Source of the DNA: JARIHD01 sp963815935 | GTDB taxonomy: Bacteria; Patescibacteriota; Saccharimonadia; Saccharimonadales; UBA4665 | Length of the DNA: 64,000 bases | Reading direction: 5' to 3' | NCBI GenBank assembly: GCA_963815935.1 | Contig: CAWFIL010000002.1 | Location: forward strand, 186,001 to 250,000 | Shown: positions 26,991 to 34,883 of the stretch, one piece after another | Layout: the number at the start of each line of letters is the position of its first letter | Numbering within the stretch: the stretch's first letter is position 1 | Program-made: the position numbers and the translations under genes | The notes under the pieces: generated by a model | What the model saw: the letters and a program-made list of their open reading frames with translations, nothing else | Database searches by the model: none | Told to the model about the DNA's origin: nothing

Positions 26991-28115
26991 ATGTCTGTAC
27001 TACTACTGATTTTGGGACTGATTCTATTTGTCGGCTTGGTCGTGATACACGAATATGGCCACTTTTTGGTCGCACGCCGCAACGGCGTCGACGTCGAAGA
27101 GTTTGGTGTTGGCTTCCCGCCGCGCGCGTGGGCCAAAAAGACCAAAGGCGGTTTTGACTTTACTGTCAACTGGCTGCCTATTGGCGGTTTTGTTAAGCTA
27201 AAGGGCGAATCCGACGCTGCCACCGAACCTGGTACGCTGGGCGCTGCTAGCACGTGGGCTAAGACCAAAATTATGCTTGCTGGTGTGGGTATGAACTTGC
27301 TGGTAGCGTTCATATTACTTACAGCCTTGGCTTGGGTGGGCATGCCTAAACTTATTGAAAACCAGTTTACGATTAAGGGCGATGCCAAAATTACCCGTAA
27401 CGACGTGTTGGTGGGGTATACCGAGAGCCATTCTCCGGCTAGCAAGGCGGGGCTACAACCACGCGATCAAATCGTATCAATCGGTATGAAGGGGCACGAG
27501 CAGAAGGTTAAGGACGCCAATGATCTACCCGGCATTACCGAAAAGTATGCTGGCAAGCAGATCGTGATCATCTATAAACACCACGGTACTACCTATACAA
27601 AGCAGGCTATACTTCGTAGCTCTAAAGAGGTTGAGGCAAGTAAAAAGACCAACAACCCTAAAGGGTACTTGGGTGTGTCGCCGACCGAGCTAACGCTCAC
27701 GAGGTCTACGTGGTCGGCACCGTTAGTTGCGGGCGGGCTGATCGGCCAGTTTACGGCGGCTACATTCCAGGGCCTAGGATCCACTGTTTCTGCCGTATTC
27801 CAAGGGCAGGGGCATAAGGCGGCCGAGCAAGTCTCGGGTCCCGTGGGTATAATCGTTCTCTTGAGGGATGGCAGCCTGCTGGGATACCAGTTTATGCTCA
27901 TGATCATTGCCATTATCTCGCTAACATTGGCAATTATGAACGTTTTGCCAATCCCGGCACTCGACGGCGGCCGGTTGTTTATGGTGCTGCTCTCGCGATT
28001 ATTTGGCAAGCAAATCAGTGAGCAGATGGAAGAGCGCATTGTGGGCGCCAGCTTCTTGTTTCTTATGTTTCTCATCGTCTTGATAACTATTGTCGATGTC
28101 AAACGATTCTTCTAG
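26991..28115 (+). CDS. rseP: Site-2 membrane protease RseP-like (M50)
   Basis: 374 residues. The zinc motif H-E-Y-G-H is near residue 22 in the first membrane segment, and the second metal-binding motif N-V-L-P-I-P-A-L-D-G-G-R lies in the last third. A PDZ domain lies between (S-K-A-G-L-Q-P-R-D-Q-I-V). It cleaves membrane-embedded substrates. It directly follows uppS, an arrangement common in bacteria, and overlaps the CPBP gene by 20 nt. Confidence 0.93.
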   Translation: MSVLLLILGLILFVGLVVIHEYGHFLVARRNGVDVEEFGVGFPPRAWAKKTKGGFDFTVNWLPIGGFVKLKGESDAATEPGTLGAASTWAKTKIMLAGVGMNLLVAFILLTALAWVGMPKLIENQFTIKGDAKITRNDVLVGYTESHSPASKAGLQPRDQIVSIGMKGHEQKVKDANDLPGITEKYAGKQIVIIYKHHGTTYTKQAILRSSKEVEASKKTNNPKGYLGVSPTELTLTRSTWSAPLVAGGLIGQFTAATFQGLGSTVSAVFQGQGHKAAEQVSGPVGIIVLLRDGSLLGYQFMLMIIAIISLTLAIMNVLPIPALDGGRLFMVLLSRLFGKQISEQMEERIVGASFLFLMFLIVLITIVDVKRFF

Positions 28116-28890
28116 CCCCACCACTGCCAAACCTGAAACGCCAACCAAACGGTATGCCTGGGGCCCGGTCACTGCCGTTTTGGTGGTGTTCGGTAGCTTT
28201 TTGGTCATTCCCACCATTGTCCAACTTGCATTAATGTTCATACCCAGTCTGCTAGGACGAAGTAGTGCTCAAGCAAGCGACTGGGTTAACAATTCGCCCG
28301 TGTCGAACTTTTTATATGTATTGTGCACGGAGGCACTAACCGTTGGTTTTGTCTATTGGTTTGTAAATCGCAGAAAGATTTCGTTGCGGGTGGCTGCCGC
28401 CCTTGGCCAACCCAAGTGGCGCGATATTGGCTATGTGTTACTAGGCACCCTGGTGTATTTTGGGCTGTTTACAGTTGTGTATGCGGTTGTTTCACAGATT
28501 TTTTCGATCAACGAGAGTCAAAAACAGGCGCTTGGGTTTCAGCAGGGCATTAGTGGTATAGGGCTGTGGCTGGCATTTGTTAGTCTGGTGATCTTGCCGC
28601 CGATTGCCGAAGAGATTATGTTCCGTGGTTTCTTTTATGGCACGCTTCGTGGTAACGGTTGGAAGGTTTGGCCCTCGATTATCATGACCACAACGCTATT
28701 TGCCTCGCTGCACTTGTTTGGGGCATCAAGTGGTGGTTTATTATGGGCAGCATTTATCGACGTCTTTTCGTTATCGATAGTGCTCTGTTACTTGCGCGAG
28801 CAGAACGGTACTGTATGGTCGAGCATGGGTGTGCACGCCCTCAAGAATGGCTTCGTCTTCCTTAACCTCTTTATAATTCATGCTCACTAA
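28096..28890 (+). CDS. CPBP (CAAX/Abi) family membrane metalloprotease
   Basis: 264 residues from the ATG at 28096. An ATG at 28090 is also in frame. It has about eight membrane segments. The signature glutamates are in E-E-I-M-F-R-G-F-F-Y-G, followed by H-L-F-G and a third motif with H-A-L-K-N-G. This family includes CAAX prenyl proteases and bacteriocin self-immunity proteins; here the substrate is unknown. It lies in the uppS-rseP operon. Confidence 0.9.
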   Translation: MSNDSSSPTTAKPETPTKRYAWGPVTAVLVVFGSFLVIPTIVQLALMFIPSLLGRSSAQASDWVNNSPVSNFLYVLCTEALTVGFVYWFVNRRKISLRVAAALGQPKWRDIGYVLLGTLVYFGLFTVVYAVVSQIFSINESQKQALGFQQGISGIGLWLAFVSLVILPPIAEEIMFRGFFYGTLRGNGWKVWPSIIMTTTLFASLHLFGASSGGLLWAAFIDVFSLSIVLCYLREQNGTVWSSMGVHALKNGFVFLNLFIIHAH

Positions 28891-28892
28891 GG

Positions 28893-28906
28893 TACAATAA
28901 TGAAAA
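28893..28906 (+). promoter_or_regulatory. -10 box of the proS leader
   Basis: TACAAT at 28893-28898 lies 8 nt before the ATG of a Pro-rich leader peptide. The -35 is weak. Confidence 0.5.
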
Positions 28907-28963
28907 ATGAAACATATTACTCCTATGGTTTCACCTCTCACTATCCCGGCCTGTCGGCCGTAA
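28907..28963 (+). CDS. Proline-rich leader peptide of proS
   Basis: An 18-codon ORF, MKHITPMVSPLTIPACRP then TAA. Four of 18 residues are Pro, evenly spaced (6, 10, 14, 18), directly before prolyl-tRNA synthetase. The start is 8 nt after a -10 box, so translation would be leaderless. The Thr5-Pro6 codons (ACTCCT, 28919-28924) are complementary to AGGAGT (29000-29005), which contains the proS Shine-Dalgarno. A ribosome stalled at the first Pro codon would cover this anti-Shine-Dalgarno. This is a strong pattern but untested. A competing 38-codon ORF at 28900-29016 overlaps it in another frame. Confidence 0.55.
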   Translation: MKHITPMVSPLTIPACRP

Positions 28964-29005
28964 TTACTTTCGCGTACCAGTTTTCTAATCGTAAATATAA
29001 GGAGT
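28919..29005 (+). promoter_or_regulatory. Predicted Shine-Dalgarno sequestering leader of proS
   Basis: ACTCCT (28919-28924) can pair with AGGAGT (29000-29005), closing a loop that includes GGCC/GGCC self-complementary bases near 28949-28960. Stalling on leader Pro codons would release AAGGAG, 8 nt before the proS ATG. No U-run follows the internal hairpin, so control at translation rather than transcription is more likely. Confidence 0.45.
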
Positions 29006-29012
29006 GCCTGAC

Positions 29013-30746
29013 ATGAAAATGTCGCAACTGTTCGGCAGAACGTCCAAGACAGAGGGTAGCGATTACCAAATCGCATCGCACCGTTTGCTAACGCAAGCGG
29101 GTTATATTCGTGAATCGAGCGCAGGACGCTACTATCTACTGCCGCTTGGTGTTCGTGTTCACGACAAAATTATTGGCATTGTCCGTCAACACATGAACGC
29201 TGCCGAGGCCCAAGAATTGTTGATGCCGGTGCTTCACCCTTTGGAGCTTTGGCAGGAGACTAACCGTACGACCACTACCGGCTTTGAGCTTATGAAGATC
29301 GACGACCGTCGCGGTGCCGAGTTCGCATTGGGTGGCACGGCAGAGGAGATGGCTGTTGATCTGGTACGCAAGTTTAATATCAGTTACAAAGATCTGCCGT
29401 TTAACATCTACCAATTCAGCATGAAGTTCCGCGACGAAATCCGCGCCCGTGGTGGCTTGCTTCGTGTGCGCGAGTTCGTTATGAAGGATGGCTATAGCTT
29501 TAGTACCGAAGAGCAGTTCAAGGACATTTACCAAAAGATGTGGGACGCATATGTCGCTATCTTTAAGGACCTTGGCCTGAATGTTGATGTTGTGGCAGCC
29601 GATAACGGCTATATTGGTGGCGAATATTGTCACGAGTTTGTAGCCGAGAGCGAAGTGGGCGAGAGTCGCTACTTTATCGACAAGGCAAATGGGTACGCTG
29701 CTCACGAAGATGTAGCCAAGTTTAAGATCGACGACCAAAACCTGGACGAGGAACTGCGTGAATTGCAAGAGGTCGATGCCGAACGTGGCCCAACGATGGA
29801 GGACGGCGTAAAGCTACACAACTTGCCACTCTGGCAGCAGACTAAAGACGTACTATTCTTTGACGAAGCCACGAAGCGCTACATTTTGGCAATTATTCGC
29901 GGAGACTTTGATGTCAACGAGACCAAGCTCATGCAAGCTGCTGGTGCCTGGGACCTTCGTTCGGCTACCGAAGAGGAGATTCGCGGAGACCTTGGCAGTG
30001 AGCCGGGCTTTATCTCGCCAGTCGGCATGGTTAAGCAGGGCAAGAAGAGCGGCTACGAAGTAGTAATCGTAGGCGACAACTCACTTCGCACTGTACGCAA
30101 CATGTACGGCGGCAACAATGCCAAGAACAAAGATCTGCTGAACATCAACATCGATCGCGACTTTAAGCTTGGCATAGAAGCCGACATCGCCTTAGCTCAG
30201 CCTGGCATGCACAGCGTGGATGGTGGTGAAATGGTCGAGAAGCGTGGCATCGAGGTAGGGAACATTTTCCAACTCGGCTACCACTACACCAACCTGATGC
30301 ACGATGCCGAGTTTACCAACGAAAAAGGCGAGCGCCAAAAGTACTATATGGGCTGTTATGGCATTGGCATCGGCCGCACGCTGGCGGCCATTGTTGAGGC
30401 GCATCACGACGACAAGGGTATCATCTGGCCGGCTGCAATTGCGCCATACCAGGTATATATTGCTAGTATCGGTGTTAAGCCAGCGGTGGTTGAGGCCGCC
30501 GAAAACCTCTATAAGAGCTTGACTAACGCCGGTATTGAGGTAATATATGATAACCGAGATGTACGGCCGGGTGAAAAGTTTGCCGACGCAGACCTTATGG
30601 GAATCCCATACCGGGTGGTTGTGAGCGAGAAGACGCTTGCCAGCAATCAGTATGAGCTCAAGGGCCGTACGGAGGACGCTACACAACTATTAGATTTGGA
30701 CAGCGTGATAAAAGTGGTCGCCGAGAAGCGCACCTACTTGTTATAA
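29013..30746 (+). CDS. proS: Prolyl-tRNA synthetase
   Basis: 577 residues from the ATG at 29013, which follows AAGGAG at 8 nt. A GTG at 29004 is in frame but lies on the Shine-Dalgarno. Class II motifs: motif 1 around M-P-V-L-H-P-L-E-L-W, motif 2 F-R-D-E-I-R-A-R-G-G-L-L-R-V-R-E-F, motif 3 G-I-G-I-G-R-T-L-A-A. An editing-type insertion lies between motifs 2 and 3 (about residues 220-390), and the anticodon-binding domain is C-terminal. This is the bacterial type of ProRS. Expression appears to be tied to a Pro-rich leader peptide. Confidence 0.95.
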   Translation: MKMSQLFGRTSKTEGSDYQIASHRLLTQAGYIRESSAGRYYLLPLGVRVHDKIIGIVRQHMNAAEAQELLMPVLHPLELWQETNRTTTTGFELMKIDDRRGAEFALGGTAEEMAVDLVRKFNISYKDLPFNIYQFSMKFRDEIRARGGLLRVREFVMKDGYSFSTEEQFKDIYQKMWDAYVAIFKDLGLNVDVVAADNGYIGGEYCHEFVAESEVGESRYFIDKANGYAAHEDVAKFKIDDQNLDEELRELQEVDAERGPTMEDGVKLHNLPLWQQTKDVLFFDEATKRYILAIIRGDFDVNETKLMQAAGAWDLRSATEEEIRGDLGSEPGFISPVGMVKQGKKSGYEVVIVGDNSLRTVRNMYGGNNAKNKDLLNINIDRDFKLGIEADIALAQPGMHSVDGGEMVEKRGIEVGNIFQLGYHYTNLMHDAEFTNEKGERQKYYMGCYGIGIGRTLAAIVEAHHDDKGIIWPAAIAPYQVYIASIGVKPAVVEAAENLYKSLTNAGIEVIYDNRDVRPGEKFADADLMGIPYRVVVSEKTLASNQYELKGRTEDATQLLDLDSVIKVVAEKRTYLL

Positions 30747-30789
30747 TACCCGCTTAGGTGCAATAATCACTTCAGCACAAGGAGACAGT

Positions 30790-31251
30790 ATGAAGAAACA
30801 ATTCCATCTGACCCAGCAAGGTGTCGACGAACTGAAGAAAGAGCTCGTCGAGCTTATTGCCCTGCGTTCAGATATCGCCGGCCGCATTAAAACCGCCCGT
30901 GAATTTGGCGACCTTAGCGAAAACATGGAATATAGCGCTGCCCGCCAAGACCAAGAACGCAACGAAGCTCGTATTTCCGAAATTGAACATATTCTTGCTA
31001 ACGTACAGGTTATTACCGCTCCAAAGAACGACAACAAAGTCGTTTTGGGTTCGACGGTTAAGCTAAAGAGCGACGCAGGCAAAGAGAAACAGTTCCAAGT
31101 TGTTGGCACCGTTGAGGCCGACCCACTGAGCGGTAAGATTTCTGACGAATCACCAATCGGTGTTGCTCTTATGGGCAAGAAGAACGGCGAGAAGATCGAG
31201 ATCAAACTCCCCGCCGAAACGATTAGCTACACCATCGTAGAAATCAGCTAG
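30790..31251 (+). CDS. greA: Transcription elongation factor GreA
   Basis: 153 residues. The N-terminal coiled coil carries the tip acidic residues in the region F-G-D-L-S-E-N-M-E-Y, followed by the FKBP-like C-terminal domain (G-K-I-S-D-E-S-P-I-G-V-A-L-M-G). It rescues backtracked RNA polymerase by stimulating transcript cleavage. AAGGAG precedes the ATG. TATAAT at 30742-30747, over the proS stop, can give it a separate promoter. Confidence 0.95.
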   Translation: MKKQFHLTQQGVDELKKELVELIALRSDIAGRIKTAREFGDLSENMEYSAARQDQERNEARISEIEHILANVQVITAPKNDNKVVLGSTVKLKSDAGKEKQFQVVGTVEADPLSGKISDESPIGVALMGKKNGEKIEIKLPAETISYTIVEIS

Positions 31252-31270
31252 CACAACTAGCAAAGCAACA

Positions 31271-31306
31271 ATGAAGAGCCCGGCGGAGAACTGCCGGGCT
31301 CTTCAT
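31271..31306 (+). terminator. Hairpin terminator after greA
   Basis: A 14-bp perfect inverted repeat (ATGAAGAGCCCGGC / GCCGGGCTCTTCAT) with an 8-nt loop. The downstream U-run is poor (CTGTAAAT), so termination may be incomplete. Confidence 0.65.
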
Positions 31307-31347
31307 CTGTAAATGTGGTAAAATCAAACTAATCAAGGAATCCAAGA

Positions 31348-32880
31348 ATGCAATGGTTGAATCAAATTGTAGATGAGCTTGTGGCCCGTCATCCAGACGG
31401 CGAGATCTTAGTTGAATCCGGTGGCTCGCCATCCGGCACCCACCACCTGGGCCATATGCGTGAGTTTGTGACGTCAGACGCGATTATGCTTGAACTGCGT
31501 CGTCGTGGTCGCCAGGCACGCCATATATATTTTGCTGACGATATGGACGCGCTGCGTAAGATCCCCAAGGATATTCCTGCAGAGTTCGAGCAGTATCTTG
31601 GCACGCCGCTTTGTGATGCGCCGGCGCCAGATGGCAGTGATCAATCGTATGCCGACTTTTTCTTGGCACAACTAGAGCGGGCGACTGCCTCGTTGGGTGT
31701 GGAAGTTACATTCATCCGTGCCCACGAAAGGTACCGCACAGGATTCTTTGTGCCCGCCATCGAGCGTAGTCTTGACCACATCGCCGAAGCGCGTCAAGCG
31801 CTAGAGGCGATTTCTGGACGCCAGCTTCCCGAAGAATGGACGCCAATCCAGGTAATGGAGAATGGTCGGCTAAAGAACCGCAAGTATTTGGGCATCAACA
31901 AAGAATCCAAAACCGTCCGCTATCTAAATGCTGACGGCAACGAGCAGGAAGTGCGCTACGATACCGGTGAGGTAAAGCTAGACTGGCGTCTTGACTGGCC
32001 AGGCCGCTGGTGGCTGCTAAATGTACTGGCTGAACCATTTGGTCGTGATCACGCCACCAAGGGCGGTTCGTGGGACACGGGCGTCCAAATTATGAAGGAC
32101 GTATATGTTGCTGAGCCACCATATCCAGTGCCATACGACTTCATCAACATGGCGGGTGACAACAAAAAGATGAGCGCCAGTCGTGGTACGGGTCTGGACG
32201 CCGAAGAAGGCTCCACCATCATGCCCCCCGAAGTCGTGCGCTTCTTTATATTGCGTGCGGCGCCTAGTAAGCGTCTATACTTTGACCCAGTCAACGGTGT
32301 TGTACAGCTCATGGACGAGTTTGCGGCATTAGCCGCCAAGCCGGACCGTACAGAATCAGAAGAACAATTGTTGTACCTGTGCACAAAAGGTCAGGATCGC
32401 AAGACGGTTAGCCGTGTGCCATTCTCGCACTTGGTTGCCAGTTACCAGGCTTCACTGAAGGATGCCGATACCACGCTGGAAGTTATCAAGCGCACCGAGC
32501 ACCGCGAGGCTGCCGAGGCTGATGCTGACATTATCCGTGCCGAACTCAAGTTCATTGACGCCTGGCTACAAAAGCGCGCGCCCCAAGACGTAAAGTTTGA
32601 TTTGTTGGAAGCGGCAGACGCCAGTGTCTTTAGTGAGCAAGAAGTTGCTTTCTTGAATGCGCTTGGCGACAAAACTGCCGATGCACCAGCCGCCGCCGAT
32701 GGTGCTTGGTTCCACGAGGCTATCTACGAACTCAAGGATACTATGGGCATGCAGCCCAAAGAGCTGTTTACGGCTCTCTACAAGGCACTCATTGGCAAAA
32801 CATCCGGCCCACGTGCCGGTTGGTTCTTGTCGATTCTGCCTCGGGAATGGCTAGTTAAGCGTTTGCGCCTACAGGCGTAG
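31348..32880 (+). CDS. lysS: Class I lysyl-tRNA synthetase
   Basis: 510 residues. It has the class I signature H-I-G-H as T-H-H-L-G-H in S-G-T-H-H-L-G-H-M-R-E-F, and K-M-S-A-S in D-N-K-K-M-S-A-S-R-G. Class I LysRS is the archaeal and spirochete form, also usual in parts of the CPR, unlike the class II enzyme of most bacteria. TAAAAT about 25 nt upstream and AAGGAA give a simple 5'-UTR. The next gene starts after 10 bp, so the two are probably co-transcribed. Confidence 0.95.
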   Translation: MQWLNQIVDELVARHPDGEILVESGGSPSGTHHLGHMREFVTSDAIMLELRRRGRQARHIYFADDMDALRKIPKDIPAEFEQYLGTPLCDAPAPDGSDQSYADFFLAQLERATASLGVEVTFIRAHERYRTGFFVPAIERSLDHIAEARQALEAISGRQLPEEWTPIQVMENGRLKNRKYLGINKESKTVRYLNADGNEQEVRYDTGEVKLDWRLDWPGRWWLLNVLAEPFGRDHATKGGSWDTGVQIMKDVYVAEPPYPVPYDFINMAGDNKKMSASRGTGLDAEEGSTIMPPEVVRFFILRAAPSKRLYFDPVNGVVQLMDEFAALAAKPDRTESEEQLLYLCTKGQDRKTVSRVPFSHLVASYQASLKDADTTLEVIKRTEHREAAEADADIIRAELKFIDAWLQKRAPQDVKFDLLEAADASVFSEQEVAFLNALGDKTADAPAAADGAWFHEAIYELKDTMGMQPKELFTALYKALIGKTSGPRAGWFLSILPREWLVKRLRLQA

Positions 32881-32890
32881 GGGTTTACGT

Positions 32891-34054
32891 ATGTGGCTTT
32901 CTAACGATCAGGCTTATTCGCTAGTATCCGAGCATGGCTCGCCGCTGTTCGTATATTCCAAGAACATGCTGCAAGAGCGTGCGCGGCAGCTAATGGTGCT
33001 GCAATTGCCGTACGGCCTTACACCGCGCTACGCCGTAAAGGCGAACCCTCATCCAGAGATTATTACGCCGTTTATGCAAGAAGGCTTACACTTTGATGCC
33101 AGCTCCAGCTACGAGGCTACGGAGCTGTTGGAGCTGGGGATTCCCGGCGATCGCATTAGTTTGTCGAGCCAACAGCCGGCACATAACCTGGAGCAACTGA
33201 TTAAGGCGGGAATACGGTACGTGGCAACCTCGATGCACCAATTGCAGTTGGCCACACAAGCTATGCCTGCGGGTACACATGTTGCATTGCGGGTAAACCC
33301 TGGCATTGGCAGCGGGCACAACAACCGAACCAGCACGGGCGGTGTGACTTCTAGCTTTGGCTTGTGGCACGAATACCTCGACGAAGCCTTGGGGCTGGCT
33401 GCCGTGCACCAGCTAACGGTGGATCGTCTGCATATTCACATTGGTTCTGGCGCAGACCCGGCGGTTTGGGGCCAGGTAATGGAGGTCGCCTTGCAATTGG
33501 TTAACCGTATGCCCCAAGTAACCATCTTGGATATTGGCGGCGGCTACAAGGTATCACGTTCGCGCGGCGAGCCAGAGGCCGACATGCGGACTATTGCAGC
33601 CATCTTTAGCCAGCACTTACGGAACTTTGCTCAGCAGACCGGCCGGCAGTTGCACCTCGAAATTGAACCAGGCACTTGGCTGGTAGCTCACGCCGGCACT
33701 TTGCTAGCAAGTGTGACCGACGTGGTCGACACCGGTCGTGACGGCTATAACTTCTTGCGCCTTGATACGGGCATGAACGACATCATCCGTCCGTCGATGT
33801 ACGGAGCGCAGCACCAGATGGCGGTGCTCAACAATGTAGCTGAGCAGGACGACTATGTAGTGGTGGGGCACAACTGCGAAACGGGTGACGTATTGACGCC
33901 AGCTCCCGGAAACCCAGAGGATCTTATGCCGCGTCGTCTGAATGTCGCCAGTATTGGCGACGTAATAGCAGTCGCCGATGTTGGGGCATACTGTGCCAGT
34001 ATGTCGGTAAAGGGCTACAACTCGTTTCCTCCTGCCGCCGAAGTATTGGTCTAG
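32891..34054 (+). CDS. PLP-dependent decarboxylase, LysA (diaminopimelate decarboxylase)-like
   Basis: 387 residues, fold type III. The PLP lysine is in Y-A-V-K-A-N-P-H-P near residue 43. The glycine loop I-G-G-G-Y-K is near residue 215 and the C-terminal active-site cysteine region is G-H-N-C-E-T-G-D. These agree with the DapDC/ornithine/arginine decarboxylase family. No other lysine-pathway gene is in the window, so the substrate is open: DAP, a D-amino acid or a carboxynorspermidine-like compound are possible. It lies 10 bp after class I lysS, an arrangement that hints at lysine supply (inference). Confidence 0.8.
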   Translation: MWLSNDQAYSLVSEHGSPLFVYSKNMLQERARQLMVLQLPYGLTPRYAVKANPHPEIITPFMQEGLHFDASSSYEATELLELGIPGDRISLSSQQPAHNLEQLIKAGIRYVATSMHQLQLATQAMPAGTHVALRVNPGIGSGHNNRTSTGGVTSSFGLWHEYLDEALGLAAVHQLTVDRLHIHIGSGADPAVWGQVMEVALQLVNRMPQVTILDIGGGYKVSRSRGEPEADMRTIAAIFSQHLRNFAQQTGRQLHLEIEPGTWLVAHAGTLLASVTDVVDTGRDGYNFLRLDTGMNDIIRPSMYGAQHQMAVLNNVAEQDDYVVVGHNCETGDVLTPAPGNPEDLMPRRLNVASIGDVIAVADVGAYCASMSVKGYNSFPPAAEVLV

Positions 34055-34061
34055 CAATTAT

Positions 34062-34090
34062 TTGACAACATAGTGGGCAGCTTGTAGTAT
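34062..34090 (+). promoter_or_regulatory. Promoter of the Trp leader transcript
   Basis: TTGACA (34062-34067), 17 nt, TAGTAT (34085-34090): the best-matching promoter in this part of the window. The start codon of the leader peptide is 9 nt after the -10 box. Confidence 0.8.
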
Positions 34091-34099
34091 TTGCTCACT

Positions 34100-34165
34100 A
34101 TGACCACGCGTAAGGCAAACTACTGGCTCTGGCCTAAGCACTCCCATTTGTGGCGCGCCTGTTAA
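34100..34165 (+). CDS. Tryptophan-rich leader peptide (21 aa)
   Basis: A 21-codon ORF starting 9 nt after a consensus promoter, ending in TAA at 34163-34165. Trp codons are at positions 9, 11 and 18 (N-Y-W-L-W-P ... H-L-W-R-A-C). Trp is the rarest residue, so three in 21 is far from chance. An intrinsic terminator follows 23 nt after the stop. The bases TTGTGGCG (34148-34155), which include Trp codon 18, are the exact complement of CGCCACAA (34190-34197) in the terminator. This is the plan of a trp-type attenuator leader. It has no Shine-Dalgarno and is predicted leaderless. Confidence 0.7.
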   Translation: MTTRKANYWLWPKHSHLWRAC

Positions 34166-34188
34166 GTTTGTGTTCAAACCGTTTACTA

Positions 34189-34209
34189 CCGCCACAATGG
34201 CGGTTTTTT
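34189..34209 (+). terminator. Attenuator-type intrinsic terminator
   Basis: Perfect 6-bp stem CCGCCA/TGGCGG with loop CAA, followed by six T (34204-34209). Its 5' arm and loop can alternatively pair over 8 bp with 34148-34155 inside the Trp leader ORF, which would block termination. Confidence 0.88.
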
Positions 34210-34247
34210 GTTACCAATTTTTACTCGATACATAAAGGATTTATACC

Positions 34248-34881
34248 ATGAGTACTACCGAACTATTTGTCACCAAAGCGCCCCAGGCGTTTTATGCTCA
34301 CCACAAGAATCACCTAGACAGTGTTGGCGCCCGCGCTTTCGGCCGCCCCGTAGAGGAGTTTGGCCCCGATGTAGGTAACCATTTTGCTGATGCCGAATTT
34401 GCGCACATTATGGTGCAAGACCGGCGTGACATTGTGGGCTTTGCCCTATACAAGCTGTTGCGGCCACATTTTTGGCGACGTTGTACGGCTTGAGGGTATT
34501 GCGGTTGACCCGGACTGCCAGCAAAAGGGCGTGGGTGTTTCGTCGCTAGCTCTGGCCATGCAACAGGCCAACGCTGCCGGTGCAGTTGCGGTTACGCGCA
34601 ACCCGGCAACGGTTGGGCTGGTGGCTCGCTGCACGCAGTTGGTTTCGCCGGTGCCACGCATCGAAGATGCCATGATCAACGCAGGGCATCCGTTAATCCA
34701 GCAAATTGTAGAGACATATGCCAACGACATCGGTTGCGCCAAAGGTGCATTGCCGATCATTGAACAGCGCTATCCAGATGATCTGTATGGCAACGATCCG
34801 GGCCTGAGTATGAATATCCCCGAACTTGTAACTAACCAAAACGCTGGCGTGATTGTCGCCGGCATAGGAAGGAGCTTTTAA
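34248..34881 (+). pseudogene. GNAT acetyltransferase with a frameshift at a T5 run
   Basis: The frame from ATG 34248 (AAAGGA Shine-Dalgarno) stops at 34493 after F-A-L-Y-K-L-L-R-P-H-F. The rest of a GNAT domain (L-E-G-I-A-V-D-P-D-C-Q-Q-K-G-V-G, the acetyl-CoA loop) continues in the +1 frame to 34881. Removing one T from TTTTT at 34469-34473 restores a continuous 210-residue protein reading R-P-H-F-G-D-V-V-R-L-E-G-I. Possible causes are a sequencing or assembly error, a phase-variable homopolymer, or a young pseudogene. It is the first gene after the Trp attenuator and is followed by an AstE-like gene 2 nt later. Confidence 0.8.
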
Positions 34882-34883
34882 AC

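Noticed and set aside
28900..29016. 38-codon ORF whose TGA overlaps the proS ATG
   Set aside because: Its ATG is only 1 nt after the -10 box, so it is upstream of the expected transcript start, whereas the Pro-rich ORF in another frame starts 8 nt after it. It remains possible on read-through transcripts from the CPBP gene.
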